Positions 26,735-37,127 are shown, numbered from the stretch's first letter. The stretch: DNA of 64,000 nt from CBDAUN01 sp965214875 (GCA_965214875.1 OZ243980.1:186001-250000); one strand, 5' to 3'. Made by a program: numbers and translations. Notes: a model not told the origin generated them from the sequence alone.

Positions 26735-27730
26735 TCAGTTGAGCCATTTGGCCACTAGCTCGGAAAAGTAGCTGAGTATGCCGTCAGCGCCGGCGCGCTT
26801 GAATGCGGCAAGGGCTTCGAGGATCGCGGACCGCTCATCAAGCCAGCCGTTTTCGATCGCCGCCATCAGCATCGAGTATTCTCCGCTGACCTGATAGACG
26901 TAGGTTGGCATCGCAAATTCGCGCTTGATGCGATGGACGATATCCAGATACGGCATACCCGGCTTGATCATCACCATATCAGCCCCTTCGACGATGTCCA
27001 GGGCCGCCTCCCGGATGGCTTCGTCGGTATTGGCCGGATCAAGCTGGTAGGTACGCTTATCGCGTGCTCCGAGATTGGATGACGAACCCACCGCGCTTCG
27101 AAATGGCCCGTAGAATGCGGATGCGTACTTGGCGGAGTATGCCAAGATGCGAACATCGTGATGGCCGTGGCTTTCAAGCGCTTGCCGGATAACGCCGACC
27201 CGCCCATCCATCATCTCTGAGGGCGCAACGACCGACACCCCGGCCGCGGCGTGGGAAAGCGCCTGCTTGACAAGCGCTTCAAGAGTCGCGTCATTTTCGA
27301 CATGGCCCTCGCTACTGGTCAAGCCGTCATGTCCATCTAGGGTAAATGGGTCGAGCGCAACATCGGTGATAACGCCTATTTCAGGCACGCCTTCGCGCAC
27401 CGCTTGGATTGCGCGCTGCACGAGTCCGTCAGGATTGTACGACTCTTCAGCTTCAGCGCTTTTTTTGTGGCGCGGGACGACCGGAAACAGGGCGACCGCA
27501 GGTATGCCGAGCTTATTTAGCGAAGCGGCTTTTTCCACCGTCAGGTCAATGCTCATGCGGGTGATGCCCGGCATCGATTCTACCGGCTGCGCAACACCTG
27601 AACCCTCGCATACGAACAGCGGCTGAATCAGGTCATTCGTCGTCAAGGCGGTTTCGCGCATCAGCCTTCGACTGAAATCGTCCCGGCGCATGCGGCGCAT
27701 GCGGATGGCGGGGAATTCGCTTTGAGCCAT
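26735..27730 (-). CDS. hemB: Delta-aminolevulinic acid dehydratase (porphobilinogen synthase)
   Basis: A 331-residue cytosolic enzyme that condenses two 5-aminolevulinate molecules into porphobilinogen for heme. The Schiff-base lysines are in YSAKYASAFYGPFR and MIKPGMPYLD. The region that carries three zinc-binding Cys in other enzymes reads DVALDPFTLDGHDG here, so this is the Mg-type, Cys-free form. Full length. It may be co-transcribed with DUF971 and ubiE downstream. Confidence 0.96.
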   Translation of the reverse strand: MAQSEFPAIRMRRMRRDDFSRRLMRETALTTNDLIQPLFVCEGSGVAQPVESMPGITRMSIDLTVEKAASLNKLGIPAVALFPVVPRHKKSAEAEESYNPDGLVQRAIQAVREGVPEIGVITDVALDPFTLDGHDGLTSSEGHVENDATLEALVKQALSHAAAGVSVVAPSEMMDGRVGVIRQALESHGHHDVRILAYSAKYASAFYGPFRSAVGSSSNLGARDKRTYQLDPANTDEAIREAALDIVEGADMVMIKPGMPYLDIVHRIKREFAMPTYVYQVSGEYSMLMAAIENGWLDERSAILEALAAFKRAGADGILSYFSELVAKWLN

Positions 27731-27739
27731 GGGTCGATC

Positions 27740-28399
27740 TTAAGCGGCAAAAGGACGAATCGCTTCGTTGACGAGCTCGGCCACTTCTGCTGCTGTGCCG
27801 GAAGCGCTGATGGTGCGAAGCAGCCCAAGCTCTTCGTAGTATGCCAGCAAAGGGCTAGTCTGCTCGCTATAGACGCCGAGACGCTGGCGGATCGACGTTT
27901 CGTTATCGTCCGGGCGCTGAATCATGTGCGTGTGTCCGCATACATCGCAAATTCCTGCCACTTTGGTCGGCTTGTAATGGATGTTATAGATTTCGCCGCA
28001 GTTCGCGCAAGCCCGACGCCCCGAAAGGCGCGTGACGACCGCTTCAAGAGCGACATGCAAGTGCAATACAAAATCGAGCGGTCGCCCCAGCCGCGCGAGC
28101 ATGTCCTGAAGCGCCCGGGCTTGCGCGTCGGTGCGAGGAAATCCATCGAGGATAAAGCCGGCATCAGCGGCCATGGAGCCAAGCTGATCGCCGATCAGGC
28201 TCACAACCAGTTCATCTGGAACGAGGTCGCCGCGACTCATGATCTTCGCCGCCTTGAGTCCAAGCTCGGTTTTTTGATCGGCTGCATGGCGCAACAATTC
28301 TCCGGTCGAAATGTGCTCTAGTCCGTAACGGGCGACAACGAGCTTTGCCTGACTGCCTTTCCCGCTTCCAGGCGGGCCAATAAATACTGTATTAAGCAT
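27740..28399 (-). CDS. adk: Adenylate kinase
   Basis: A 219-residue enzyme that interconverts ATP plus AMP and two ADP. The P-loop GPPGSGKGSQAK is at the N terminus, and DGFPRTDAQ marks the core. The lid carries two Cys pairs (CANC and CDVC), a zinc-ribbon lid not found in E. coli Adk but common elsewhere. The ATG at 28399 (MLNTVFIGPP) is the conserved start; an earlier frame start at 28423 is rejected. Confidence 0.96.
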   Translation of the reverse strand: MLNTVFIGPPGSGKGSQAKLVVARYGLEHISTGELLRHAADQKTELGLKAAKIMSRGDLVPDELVVSLIGDQLGSMAADAGFILDGFPRTDAQARALQDMLARLGRPLDFVLHLHVALEAVVTRLSGRRACANCGEIYNIHYKPTKVAGICDVCGHTHMIQRPDDNETSIRQRLGVYSEQTSPLLAYYEELGLLRTISASGTAAEVAELVNEAIRPFAA

Positions 28400-28644
28400 T
28401 TGGTATCTGCCCTTAAGCAACACAATTCAAGGCCGAATGCTCTCGGCCGCGGTCGCCGCAAAATAAAAACCATGGCACCACGATTTCATGCCCAATCATT
28501 AGGCATTTTACGCTAAATGCTCTTTCGACTGACAAGAACGGCTTGCCAAGCGAAACCAGCTTGGATATATGCGCTTTTGTCTCGGCGACCGCCCCCGCAT
28601 TCAGTTGCAAGGCATGGCCATCGCAAAGCGGATTTTTCATATTA

Positions 28645-28668
28645 TCAATAATGATTATTATTACTATT
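28645..28668. promoter_or_regulatory. Probable Fur box upstream of DUF4856 gene
   Basis: An AT-rich stretch containing AATAATGATTATTATTACT matches the repeated NATWAT pattern of Fur operators. It lies about 90 bases before the DUF4856 start. The placement fits iron repression of the downstream gene. Confidence 0.65.
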
Positions 28669-28755
28669 TACATTCACATTATGTTTCTATTATACTTTGC
28701 GCCGCATCGTTGCACTTGCAACCACCGATTTCATAAAACCCATGAGGCACGCCAA

Positions 28756-30171
28756 ATGAACATTGAACTACGATTGAAAGCAAAAATCCTGATCGCCGCA
28801 ATCGCAAGCCTCGTCTGGACCGCGTCCACGAACGCGACTGACTATTACGGCAATTTTCCAGTAACCGTGAAAAGCTACGCGGGAAACAAGACCGACTCGA
28901 CCGCCTATAGCGGCCAGATCGCAAGGCACCTGCTGCACAATTCAATCAAAAAGCTGGCATCGAATGGCAACGGCGATTCGAATCCCGAGCTCATGGCGCA
29001 AATGATGGCCTACTATTCCGGCACTGATGATTCGCGGAAGATACTCAGCCCCAATAGCAAGGATGGCTTTCCAGTCAAGCAGACGGCTGTCGCCGAAATC
29101 TCGAAAGGAAAGGACCTGAAGGGAAAAACCTATCAGGGCGCAGTCACTGCTTGGCCAGGAAACATGACAGCGGCAGAAGTGATCGAGTTCTGGATCGAAA
29201 AGGCTTCCGCAGCAAACAAAGGCTTCGACCCGCTCACCGGCTACGACTACCCTCAACTCATTTCAAAGTTCATGATGGGCGCGGTGTTCTACAACCAGGC
29301 GGTCGACAATTATCTTGACGAGCGACTAGAAGCGAGCAAGAACCCGAATGACAAACCCTACAAAGATGGCACATACTACTCTGGAAAAGAGCATGTTTGG
29401 GACGAGGCGTTCGGCTATTTCGGCGCACCGTCTCACGCCCTTTCGCTTCAACCTAAGCAAGCCTATGCCATCGCAAAATCCAACCCTGAGGTGTTTGCGG
29501 ATGCCGATCACAATGGCGACGGCATCATCGATTTGTATGGCGAGATGACCTATGCGCATGCCTACTACGCTGCCGATGCCGACAAAAGCGGCACCTCGTA
29601 CCTGCACGGAATCGTCAGCGACTTCCTCGCTGGCAGGCGGCTGATCGCAAGCGCCAACAGCAATGCGCTCACCGATGATCAGCGAGCTGAACTGAAACGA
29701 ATCGCCGCCTCCATCAAAACTCAGTGGGAGCAAGTCATCGCTGAAGCGGCGTTCAAGTACGCCGGCTCAGTCTATCAGGATTTGCAAAAAATGATGACCA
29801 TCATCGAAGCCGACGGCGACATTGCCAAGGCATTTCGCGCCTACGCCAAGCATTGGGGCGAACTGAAAGGATTTGCAATGGCGCTTCAGACCGGCGGCAA
29901 GGACTTGGGCGGCACATCCGTTGCCCTCAACCGACTGATCGGCTATGGACCGGTTCTGCTTGGCGGCGGTCAAGTGACAGGCATTGATTCAAATGGCGGC
30001 TATGAGCTTGGGGGAGGCCAGGCGCTAGGCGACTACATGGTAAGCATGATTAAAGCCCAGCAGCTACTTGCCGAAGAATTCAACCTTTCCGCACGCAAAA
30101 ACGATGTGACCAAAGGGCTTGACGATCTCCTTCACTCGCTCTCCGAAAGCAAAGGCGCTGAAAACGATTAA
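28756..30171 (+). CDS. DUF4856 imelysin-like exported protein
   Basis: A 471-residue exported protein. The ATG at 28756 begins a signal peptide (IAAIASLVWTASTNAT). The mature part, YYGNFPVTVKSYAGNK, then YSGKEHVWDEAFGYFGAP and GVLFG-like helical repeats, resembles DUF4856, a helical family related to imelysin iron-responsive proteins. EHVWDEAF holds the conserved acidic/His cluster. A probable Fur box lies directly upstream, and an iron importer lies downstream, so a role in periplasmic iron handling is likely. The precise ligand is unknown. Confidence 0.82.
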   Translation: MNIELRLKAKILIAAIASLVWTASTNATDYYGNFPVTVKSYAGNKTDSTAYSGQIARHLLHNSIKKLASNGNGDSNPELMAQMMAYYSGTDDSRKILSPNSKDGFPVKQTAVAEISKGKDLKGKTYQGAVTAWPGNMTAAEVIEFWIEKASAANKGFDPLTGYDYPQLISKFMMGAVFYNQAVDNYLDERLEASKNPNDKPYKDGTYYSGKEHVWDEAFGYFGAPSHALSLQPKQAYAIAKSNPEVFADADHNGDGIIDLYGEMTYAHAYYAADADKSGTSYLHGIVSDFLAGRRLIASANSNALTDDQRAELKRIAASIKTQWEQVIAEAAFKYAGSVYQDLQKMMTIIEADGDIAKAFRAYAKHWGELKGFAMALQTGGKDLGGTSVALNRLIGYGPVLLGGGQVTGIDSNGGYELGGGQALGDYMVSMIKAQQLLAEEFNLSARKNDVTKGLDDLLHSLSESKGAEND

Positions 30172-30217
30172 ACCCTGCGACGCGCTCATGATGCGGCAAA
30201 AACGCTGAACCAGATCG

Positions 30218-31231
30218 ATGATTGACGCGTTGCAGTCTTTCTCGCTTGAACTGCTCGAGAGCTTCGTGCAACCGCAAAAGCGCGTTTTCTGGGGCTACCT
30301 GGCTTGCGCAGGCATCATCGCCTTGCTTTGGTGCCGGTTCATCCGGCACCAAAGCGTCCTGGATGCATTGCGCACAATATTCGATCGCCGCGCATGGTGG
30401 TCCAAATCAGCGCGAACCGACTACAAGGTCATGGCCGTCAACAGCGTGGTCGTCCCGCTTATCGCGCCTAAGTTGATCAGCCAAGCGGCTGTGGCATATA
30501 TCCTGTTTGGAGCGATGCATGGCATTTTTTCGGGACGCCCCATGATGGCGGCACAATGGCCGGACTGGACGATAATGGCGGCGTTTACCGCAACTTTGTT
30601 CATCACCGACGACTTCGCCCGCTACGTCGTGCATCGCCTGCTGCATCGGGTGCCGGCACTTTGGGCATTTCACAAGATTCATCACAGCGCGACTTCGCTC
30701 AATCCCCTGACGATCTTCCGCACCCATCCGGTCGAAGGCGTTCTATTCATTGCTCGAAACGCGCTGGTTCAAGGCGCCTGCATCGGCATCTTCGTATTCT
30801 TTTTCGGCGAGCGAGTAGGCCTGGTCACCATAATCGGTGCAAATGCCTTCAACTTCATGTTCAATGCGCTGGGGTCGAATTTGCGGCACTCCCACATTCC
30901 GATACGCTACTGGCCTGCCATTGAACGCGTCCTCATCTCGCCCGCCCAGCACCAAATTCACCACTCGATCGACCGCAAGCACCACGACAAGAATTTCGGC
31001 GTCGTATTGGCAGTCTGGGATCTGGCATTCGGCACCCACTGCTTTTCGGAGCCGAATCAAAAGCTGAGCTACGGGCTGGATGCGGACAGCGATATCCACA
31101 ACCGCAACCTGTCCAGCGTCTATGTTGGTCCGCTCCGCGAGTCTGCCGCAGCCATCAACCAGGCACTGGCCCTGGTTGCACGGCGCAGCCTCGCATTCCT
31201 TAATCGAGTCAGCGCCAAAATGACCGCTTAA
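30218..31231 (+). CDS. Fatty-acid hydroxylase / sterol desaturase superfamily membrane protein
   Basis: A 337-residue integral membrane di-iron enzyme. Histidine clusters HRLLHR, HKIHHS and HQIHHSIDRKHHD supply the diiron ligands of the superfamily. Hydrophobic segments occur near residues 25-40, 70-95, 108-125 and 180-200. The substrate is unknown; members hydroxylate or desaturate lipids and carotenoids. It lies 46 bases after the DUF4856 gene and precedes the iron ABC genes, so iron-linked expression is plausible. Confidence 0.87.
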   Translation: MIDALQSFSLELLESFVQPQKRVFWGYLACAGIIALLWCRFIRHQSVLDALRTIFDRRAWWSKSARTDYKVMAVNSVVVPLIAPKLISQAAVAYILFGAMHGIFSGRPMMAAQWPDWTIMAAFTATLFITDDFARYVVHRLLHRVPALWAFHKIHHSATSLNPLTIFRTHPVEGVLFIARNALVQGACIGIFVFFFGERVGLVTIIGANAFNFMFNALGSNLRHSHIPIRYWPAIERVLISPAQHQIHHSIDRKHHDKNFGVVLAVWDLAFGTHCFSEPNQKLSYGLDADSDIHNRNLSSVYVGPLRESAAAINQALALVARRSLAFLNRVSAKMTA

Positions 31232-31252
31232 ACTGCAACAATCGGCAATACG

Positions 31253-31274
31253 AACAATTATCATTTGCATTTGC
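31253..31274. promoter_or_regulatory. Probable Fur box before the iron-uptake operon
   Basis: AACAATTATCATTTGCATTT contains ATTATCATT, half of the classic Fur motif, with a partial second half. It lies about 45-65 bases upstream of the binding-protein start at 31318. Confidence 0.6.
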
Positions 31275-31317
31275 AAACGCTATGCGCGAATCACCCGCAA
31301 TGTCAAAGGAGGCACTC

Positions 31318-32373
31318 ATGGTCTTTGACTCGATAAAGAATCAAGCAATCTGTCTTGCCATCGGCGTGACCGCGGCGGCGACGGTCCTTGCGCCGAACCC
31401 CGCAGTCGCAGCCGAAAGCGTCGTCAATATCTACTCGGCAAGAAAAGAAGCCCTCATTTTGCCTTTGCTGAAGCAGTTTCGAAACGAAACCGGAATCGAC
31501 TTCAACCTTGTGACCGGCAAAGCGGATGAACTGCTAAAACGGATCGAAATTGAAGGCAGCGCCACGCCGGCCGATGTGTTCATCACAGTCGATGCCGGAA
31601 GGCTTCATCGGGCCAAGCAAGCCGGGATCTTGCAGCCGATCGATAGTGCTAGGGCTAGTGCCGCGGTACCGGAAAATTTGCGTGACAAGGATGGATACTG
31701 GATCGGGCTGTCGCAGCGCGCCCGAACCATCATCTATGCGGCAGACCGGGTAGACCCTGCAAACCTTTCAAGCTATGAACGACTTGCCGACCCTCAATGG
31801 AAGGGCCGCATCTGCGTTCGTTCATCTGGCAATATCTACAATCAATCACTAGTCGCATCGATGATTGAATCGGTCGGTACCGAACAAACCGCGCAATGGG
31901 TCAACGCGCTGGTGCAAAATTTTGCGCGCCCGCCCTCAGGCGGCGATACCGATCAGCTTCGGGCTGTCGCCGCCGGCGAGTGCGATATCGGAATTGCCAA
32001 TACCTACTATTTCGGCCGGCTGACCGCGAGCGACAAAGAGCAAGACCGCGAAGTCGCAAGCAAGCTGAAAGTGTTCTGGCCCAATCAAGGCGATCATGAT
32101 CGGGGCGTTCATGTAAACGTCAGCGGCATCGGGATCATTACACACTCGAAGCACCGCGCCGAGGCGGTTCGATTGGTCGAGTTTCTGATTACGCCCGAAT
32201 CGCAGGAATGGTACGCTCAAGTGAATCACGAATACCCTGTAGTGCCCGGGGTGCCGCATTCCGATGTGTTGATATCGTTTGGCAAATTCAAGGCCGATAG
32301 CCAAAATCTGACTTCTTTTGGACTGAACAACCGCGAAGCTGTCAAAATCATGGATCAGGCCGGCTGGAGGTAG
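31318..32373 (+). CDS. fbpA: Periplasmic ferric-iron-binding protein (FbpA/FutA type)
   Basis: A 351-residue solute-binding protein. The ATG at 31318 is preceded by the strong ribosome site AAAGGAGG. A signal peptide ends near AVAAES, followed by VVNIYSARKEALILPLL, as in ferric-binding proteins. The adjacent tyrosines in NTYYFGRL and the Tyr in NIYSAR are the usual Fe(III) ligands. It hands iron to the FbpB permease encoded next. Loss of iron repression through the upstream Fur box is the expected control. Confidence 0.93.
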   Translation: MVFDSIKNQAICLAIGVTAAATVLAPNPAVAAESVVNIYSARKEALILPLLKQFRNETGIDFNLVTGKADELLKRIEIEGSATPADVFITVDAGRLHRAKQAGILQPIDSARASAAVPENLRDKDGYWIGLSQRARTIIYAADRVDPANLSSYERLADPQWKGRICVRSSGNIYNQSLVASMIESVGTEQTAQWVNALVQNFARPPSGGDTDQLRAVAAGECDIGIANTYYFGRLTASDKEQDREVASKLKVFWPNQGDHDRGVHVNVSGIGIITHSKHRAEAVRLVEFLITPESQEWYAQVNHEYPVVPGVPHSDVLISFGKFKADSQNLTSFGLNNREAVKIMDQAGWR

Positions 32374-32486
32374 TTCGAAACCGAATTGCCGCTAGCCGCC
32401 CTGCCAGCCAAGCTTGCAAATGATTCGATCTTGCACGCGTCAGTTTGGATGCGTCTGAACGGTTTGCAACCGTGCGGCAAATTCAA

Positions 32487-34133
32487 ATGCTGATCGCGAA
32501 GAACAAATCAATGGCGATCAGAGTGCTCGCCCCCGCCATTGCCCTGATCGTCGCAACACCGGTCATCATTATCGCGCTATCCATCTTCTCAAGCGGCAGC
32601 GCCGAGATCTGGCATCACCTGCTCGATACGGTCCTGACCGACTATGTCGTCAACTCGGTCGCGCTGATGTTCGGGGTCGGCACCCTCACATTGCTAATCG
32701 GAGTGCCGCCGGCCTGGCTCGTTGCGGTTTGCGAATTCCCAGGCCGGCGGATTTTCGCCTGGGCGCTTCTTCTGCCTTTAGCCTTTCCCGCCTACATCAT
32801 CGCCTACACCTATACCGGCGTACTGGAGTTTTCCGGTCCGGTGCAGACTTGGCTGCGAGGACTGACGGACTGGCAAAGCGGCGACTACTGGTTCTTTCAA
32901 ATTCGTTCCCTAAGCGGCGCAATCGCGATGCTTTCTTTAGTGCTTTATCCCTACGTGTATCTGCTCACACGGGCGGCGCTTCTCGAGCGTTCGACCGCCT
33001 CGTTCGAAGTCTGCCGAACCCTCGGCTACAATCATGCCAGCATCTTTTTTCGAGTCGCCCTTCCGCTTACGCGCCCGGCGATTGCAACCGGCGTATCGCT
33101 TGCGCTGATGGAAACACTCGCAGACTACGGCACTGTGCAATACTTCAACTTGAGCACATTTACCACCGGCATCTTTCGAACCTATTATGGCCTCGACGAC
33201 TTAAATGCCGCGTTTCAGCTCTCTGCAGTCCTGCTCGCATTTGTCGCGCTGCTAATTTTTATGGAACGGCATTCGAGGCGCAAAATCGACTACTTTGCAC
33301 CGGATGGGCAATCGCTGCACGAGTATCGAATTCAATTGCGCGGCAGACAGGCTATGCTAGCCTGGCTGTGCTGCGCTGCGCCGATATTGCTCGGGTTTGC
33401 AATCCCTGCGCTGATTTTGCTGAAGTGGACGGTATTCGATGCCCAAGCGGATTTGGGCAACTTCCTTTTGCTTATGTGGCACTCCTTCTACCTTGCGGCG
33501 CTTGCCGCGGTCGTCGCGGTGTCGCTTGCGCTCGCACTCAGCTATTCGAAGCGCCTGCAAAACACAGTATCGACCCGCTTGTCGGTCGGCGTGGCCGGGC
33601 TTGGCTACGCGATTCCGGGCACCATCGTCGCGGTTGGCATCATCGTCCCCCTTGCGTGGCTAGACCATCGGATGATTGATGCGGTCAAGCAGTTGACCGG
33701 CCATGAAGTCGGCTTGATTTTTTCCGGCTCCATCGTCGCGCTGCTGTTCGCCTATACAGTGCGATTCCTTGCGATTTCACTTGGCACGGTCCAAAACGGG
33801 CTGGACAAGATCAAGCCGCAGCTTGATGATGCGGCGCGGTCGCTCGGCAGGGGATCAATCGAAGTGATGCGTTCGGTGCACGTGCCGCTGATGCGCAGCA
33901 CCGTGCTGACAGCCTTTCTCATCGTATTTGTCGATGTGCTTAAGGAATTGCCGGCTACATTGATTCTGCGTCCATTCAATTTTAACACTCTGGCAGTACG
34001 CGCCTACGAACTGGCATCCGACGAAAGACTGGTGGATGCGGCATTGCCTTCGCTTACAATTGTGCTGATCGGGGCCGTGCCCGTCGTGATGCTGAATCGG
34101 GCCATTTCCAAAAGCGGATGGCAATCGCAATAG
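32487..34133 (+). CDS. fbpB: Iron ABC transporter permease (FbpB type)
   Basis: A 548-residue inner-membrane permease with two fused six-helix halves. Each half carries an EAA loop for the ATPase (CRTLGYNHASIFFRVALPLTRPAI and ARSLGRGSIEVMRSVHVPLMRS). A fused double permease is characteristic of ferric-iron importers. The start could be ATG 32487, ATG 32511 or a TTG at 32445; the first gives normal spacing to the first helix. The gene lies between the binding protein and the ATPase. Confidence 0.93.
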   Translation: MLIAKNKSMAIRVLAPAIALIVATPVIIIALSIFSSGSAEIWHHLLDTVLTDYVVNSVALMFGVGTLTLLIGVPPAWLVAVCEFPGRRIFAWALLLPLAFPAYIIAYTYTGVLEFSGPVQTWLRGLTDWQSGDYWFFQIRSLSGAIAMLSLVLYPYVYLLTRAALLERSTASFEVCRTLGYNHASIFFRVALPLTRPAIATGVSLALMETLADYGTVQYFNLSTFTTGIFRTYYGLDDLNAAFQLSAVLLAFVALLIFMERHSRRKIDYFAPDGQSLHEYRIQLRGRQAMLAWLCCAAPILLGFAIPALILLKWTVFDAQADLGNFLLLMWHSFYLAALAAVVAVSLALALSYSKRLQNTVSTRLSVGVAGLGYAIPGTIVAVGIIVPLAWLDHRMIDAVKQLTGHEVGLIFSGSIVALLFAYTVRFLAISLGTVQNGLDKIKPQLDDAARSLGRGSIEVMRSVHVPLMRSTVLTAFLIVFVDVLKELPATLILRPFNFNTLAVRAYELASDERLVDAALPSLTIVLIGAVPVVMLNRAISKSGWQSQ

Positions 34134-34162
34134 GTCTTGAACACCAACTTTTTTGATCGGTC

Positions 34163-35308
34163 GTGCTGTCTCTTGAAAAGGTTTCGCTCGCATACGGCGA
34201 TGCGCCAGTCGTGCTGGATGCCTCTTTTTCGTTGCAGCCGGGCGAAATCGGTGCGCTTTTGGGGCCGAGCGGATGCGGCAAATCGACCCTGCTTCGGGGG
34301 ATAGCGGGTTTTGAGGCGCCGACCGCCGGAAGCATCTCCTGGAATGGCAAGACGCTTTCCAATTCCAGCTCGGTCGTCGCGCCTGAACGTCGACGAATCG
34401 GCATGGTATTTCAGAATTTTGCCCTCTTCCCGCACCTGAGTATTGCAGCCAATATCGCATTCGGGCTTCGAGATCTGAGCAAAGATCAAAGGCTTAAGCG
34501 AGTCAGCGAACTGATGGAGCTGTTCGGGCTTGGCGGCATGGCCCGGCGAGCGCCCCACTCGCTGTCTGGCGGAGAACAGCAGCGCGTCGCGCTTGCGCGC
34601 GCCTTAGCGCCGAAGCCGAACCTGCTGCTTATGGATGAAGCGTTTTCTAATCTTGATGTGGAGCTTCGACTCACGCTGCTGCCGGAAGTTCGTGAAATTC
34701 TCAAGCAGGAGAACATTTGCGCCCTATTGGTAACCCATGATCAGCATGAGGCATTCGCGATGGCCGACAAGATGGGGGTCATGAATCATGGGCGCATCAA
34801 TCAGTGGGATGATCCTTACGCGATCTATCATCGCCCTGAAACCCGATTCGTCGCTGAATTCGTCGGCGAGGGCATTATGCTGAAGGCGACCGTAAGCGAT
34901 TCCGGCAATGTGCTGAGCTCGCTTGGCACCTTTTCGCTGCCGGAAGCCGAGCGGCTCGCTCCTGGCAGTCAAGTGGACATACTGATCAGGCCGGATGATG
35001 TGCTGCACGATGACAAAAGCGAATTCAAAGGCGAGATCACGCGTATCGTCTTTCGCGGGTCGTACTACCAATACCGCGTTCGGGTGGACAGCGGGGTTGA
35101 ACTTTATTGCTTTGCAGACTCGCATCACAAACACGAATTGGGCGAGCAAATCGGGCTGGTCCTGATGCTTGAGCATCTGGTGATATTCGATCAGAACCGC
35201 TCAGTGATCATCGATCAAGACCTGGCGCACCCGCAAAACGATGGAGCAGTACATCCGCAAAACAGCAGTCAAGCACGATTCCGCTCAGTTCGAAAGCAAC
35301 GAAGCTAG
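34163..35308 (+). CDS. fbpC: Iron ABC transporter ATPase (FbpC type)
   Basis: A 381-residue ATPase starting with GTG. Walker A is GPSGCGKST, the signature LSGGEQQRVALARAL, and Walker B LLLMDEAF. A C-terminal TOBE domain follows around residues 235-340. It energises FbpB. The last 35 residues are Gln/Asn-rich and unlike the family. The composite transposon begins 100 bases after the stop, so the operon is intact. Confidence 0.93.
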   Translation: MLSLEKVSLAYGDAPVVLDASFSLQPGEIGALLGPSGCGKSTLLRGIAGFEAPTAGSISWNGKTLSNSSSVVAPERRRIGMVFQNFALFPHLSIAANIAFGLRDLSKDQRLKRVSELMELFGLGGMARRAPHSLSGGEQQRVALARALAPKPNLLLMDEAFSNLDVELRLTLLPEVREILKQENICALLVTHDQHEAFAMADKMGVMNHGRINQWDDPYAIYHRPETRFVAEFVGEGIMLKATVSDSGNVLSSLGTFSLPEAERLAPGSQVDILIRPDDVLHDDKSEFKGEITRIVFRGSYYQYRVRVDSGVELYCFADSHHKHELGEQIGLVLMLEHLVIFDQNRSVIIDQDLAHPQNDGAVHPQNSSQARFRSVRKQRS

Positions 35309-35408
35309 ATTCGCCATTGTTCAGCCATGCATCATCTGCCGGGCAATGGCAGGCTGTCGTCGTGTGCATGTCGCCGGTCGTGAATGCCGGACAAGCAAGG
35401 GCTGCGAA

Positions 35409-36802
35409 CCTTAAAATCGCGTTAGGGTAGCTGCAAAAGGGGATAAAGCCTTGCATAATGGGGGTTTTTGGTCAAACAAAATTTCACCCGCTGGGCGGAC
35501 CCGATCGGAGCAAGGCTTTATGGACATCCGATCCTGCAAGATTTCCACCACGAAAGACAAATCGGCTTCGCGAAGCGGCTTGGCGGCGCTCGCCGAGCTG
35601 ATGCGCAAGCTGGGGCTCGACTCCCATTTCGAGCGGCTGATGCCATGTCCGGGCAGCAGCCGCGGCTTGCGCCCGGGGGCGTATTTGACGACGTTCATGC
35701 TGATGATGCACGAGGGCTCGCGGCATCCGGGCGCAGCGGCGCACGCTGCACGCCCTGACGCTGGTGAACCGCCGGCTGCTGGCGGTCGCGGCGGAGTTTC
35801 GGGGCGGCTCGGTCTCGCCGAACGCGCGCAACTGCGAGTTCGTCCGCCAGTGCGAGCGCGCCCTGCCCAAGGGCGCCGAGGCGCATCGCGCCCGCATCGA
35901 CGCGGCGGGGTATCAGGCGAGGATCATCAACCACTTCACGAGCCGGGGAATCGGCTACGCGACCCGCGCCAGGCTCGACGCGAGCGTGGCCGGGCAGACC
36001 GGGGCGCTGGACGAGTCGCGGTGGCAGCCGTTCATCGAGCGCGACGGGACGGCGAGCCTGGCGCAGCAGACGGCGCGGTTCCTGCACTCGATGAACGACA
36101 CGCCCGAAGCGTTCGCGGCGGTCGTGCAGCGGAGGCGAAAGTCCGGCCGGCAGGAGCTCGAGCTCGACTGCCCGCAGGCCGGCGACACGCTGTCGCAGGG
36201 CGGCTGCATCTACCGGGCGCTGGCGACCAGCTTCTACCGGCGGAGCGACTCGCGGGCGGTCCGCTGATGCAGCCGCAGAGGGGACGACTCCGAAAACCGC
36301 ATCCGCGAGCTTCGCAGCGGCTTCGGCGCGGCGCATCCCCCGTGCAGCGACTTCCATGCCAACGCGCTGCATTCCGCGCTGCGCATGCTCGCGTTCAACC
36401 TGTTCGCGCCGATGCGCCAGGCGCTGGACGCGAGCTGCGAGTCGATGCGCATCGAGACCTTTCGCCGGCGGCCCTGCTGCAGGGCGGGCAAGATCGTGCG
36501 CCATGCCCGAGGCCGGGCCTTGAAGCTGTGCGACGCGGTCGGCATGATCCGGGCGATGGCCCTGGCGCCGCAGCCGCCGGAAACGCAAAAAAAGCATCGC
36601 GCGCACGACAAAAAAACCGGCTGCGTCCCGGCGCGTTGCGGACTGTCATTGATCTTTCGCCCCGGTTCCGCTCCTCCGCCCTTTTCGGCCGCGTCCCGCC
36701 CGCAAGCCCGCCCGGCATCGCCGCGGCGAGCGCCAAAATCTCTCCGCGCCCCGGATTTCGGCAAAATCCGCCCCAAAAAAATCTCTAACGCGGATTTTGG
36801 GG
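35409..36802 (+). mobile_element. IS1380-like element, left copy, defective
   Basis: 1394 bp, GC-rich. The ends are inverted: left CCTTAAAATCGCGTTAGGG, right (reverse complement) CCCCAAAATCCGCGTTAGAG. The transposase is in pieces: an N-terminal frame from ATG 35520 (DIRSCKISTTKDKSASRSG), a central frame (35764-36267) with AGYQARIINHFTSRGIGYATRARLD-like sequence, and a C-terminal frame with NALHSALRMLAFNLFAPMRQ. At least two frameshifts and an apparent deletion of the first catalytic region separate them. It could move only if a complete transposase is supplied elsewhere. Confidence 0.8.
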
Positions 36803-37127
36803 ATTTTGCTCTTTCAGAGTTGAGCAAGCGGGAGGAGCGGCTGCCAAGGCATGCTTATCGCCATCACCTTAGCAAATACGGTTGAAACTAGCTTGCGAAA
36901 GTCAATCTTGACATCGCTAGTCACTTTTCATAAGCTCGTTTACAGTGGTTTAGGAATGCGGGATAAGGGTCATAATGACGCATCATCCATCGGAGCATTC
37001 GCTGTGACCAATCATCACGCCCACGAAATGCCGGCACTGTATCGCCGAAAGGCGGGGTCGGCTTGAGCATTGGGATAGACGACTCAATTCAGCATATTCG
37101 GATTCAGTTGATTCTCCTTTCGGTTTT
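36803..37127. other. Non-coding stretch inside the composite transposon
   Basis: About 325 bases after the left IS copy. Only short frames without family features are present. No promoter or RNA gene is recognised. Confidence 0.4.

Noticed and set aside
35695..36606. Long antisense frame of about 300 codons across the left IS copy (and its twin at 43394-44305)
   Set aside because: Very GC-rich DNA lacks stop codons on the opposite strand; the sequence is Arg/Ala-rich low complexity with no family features.
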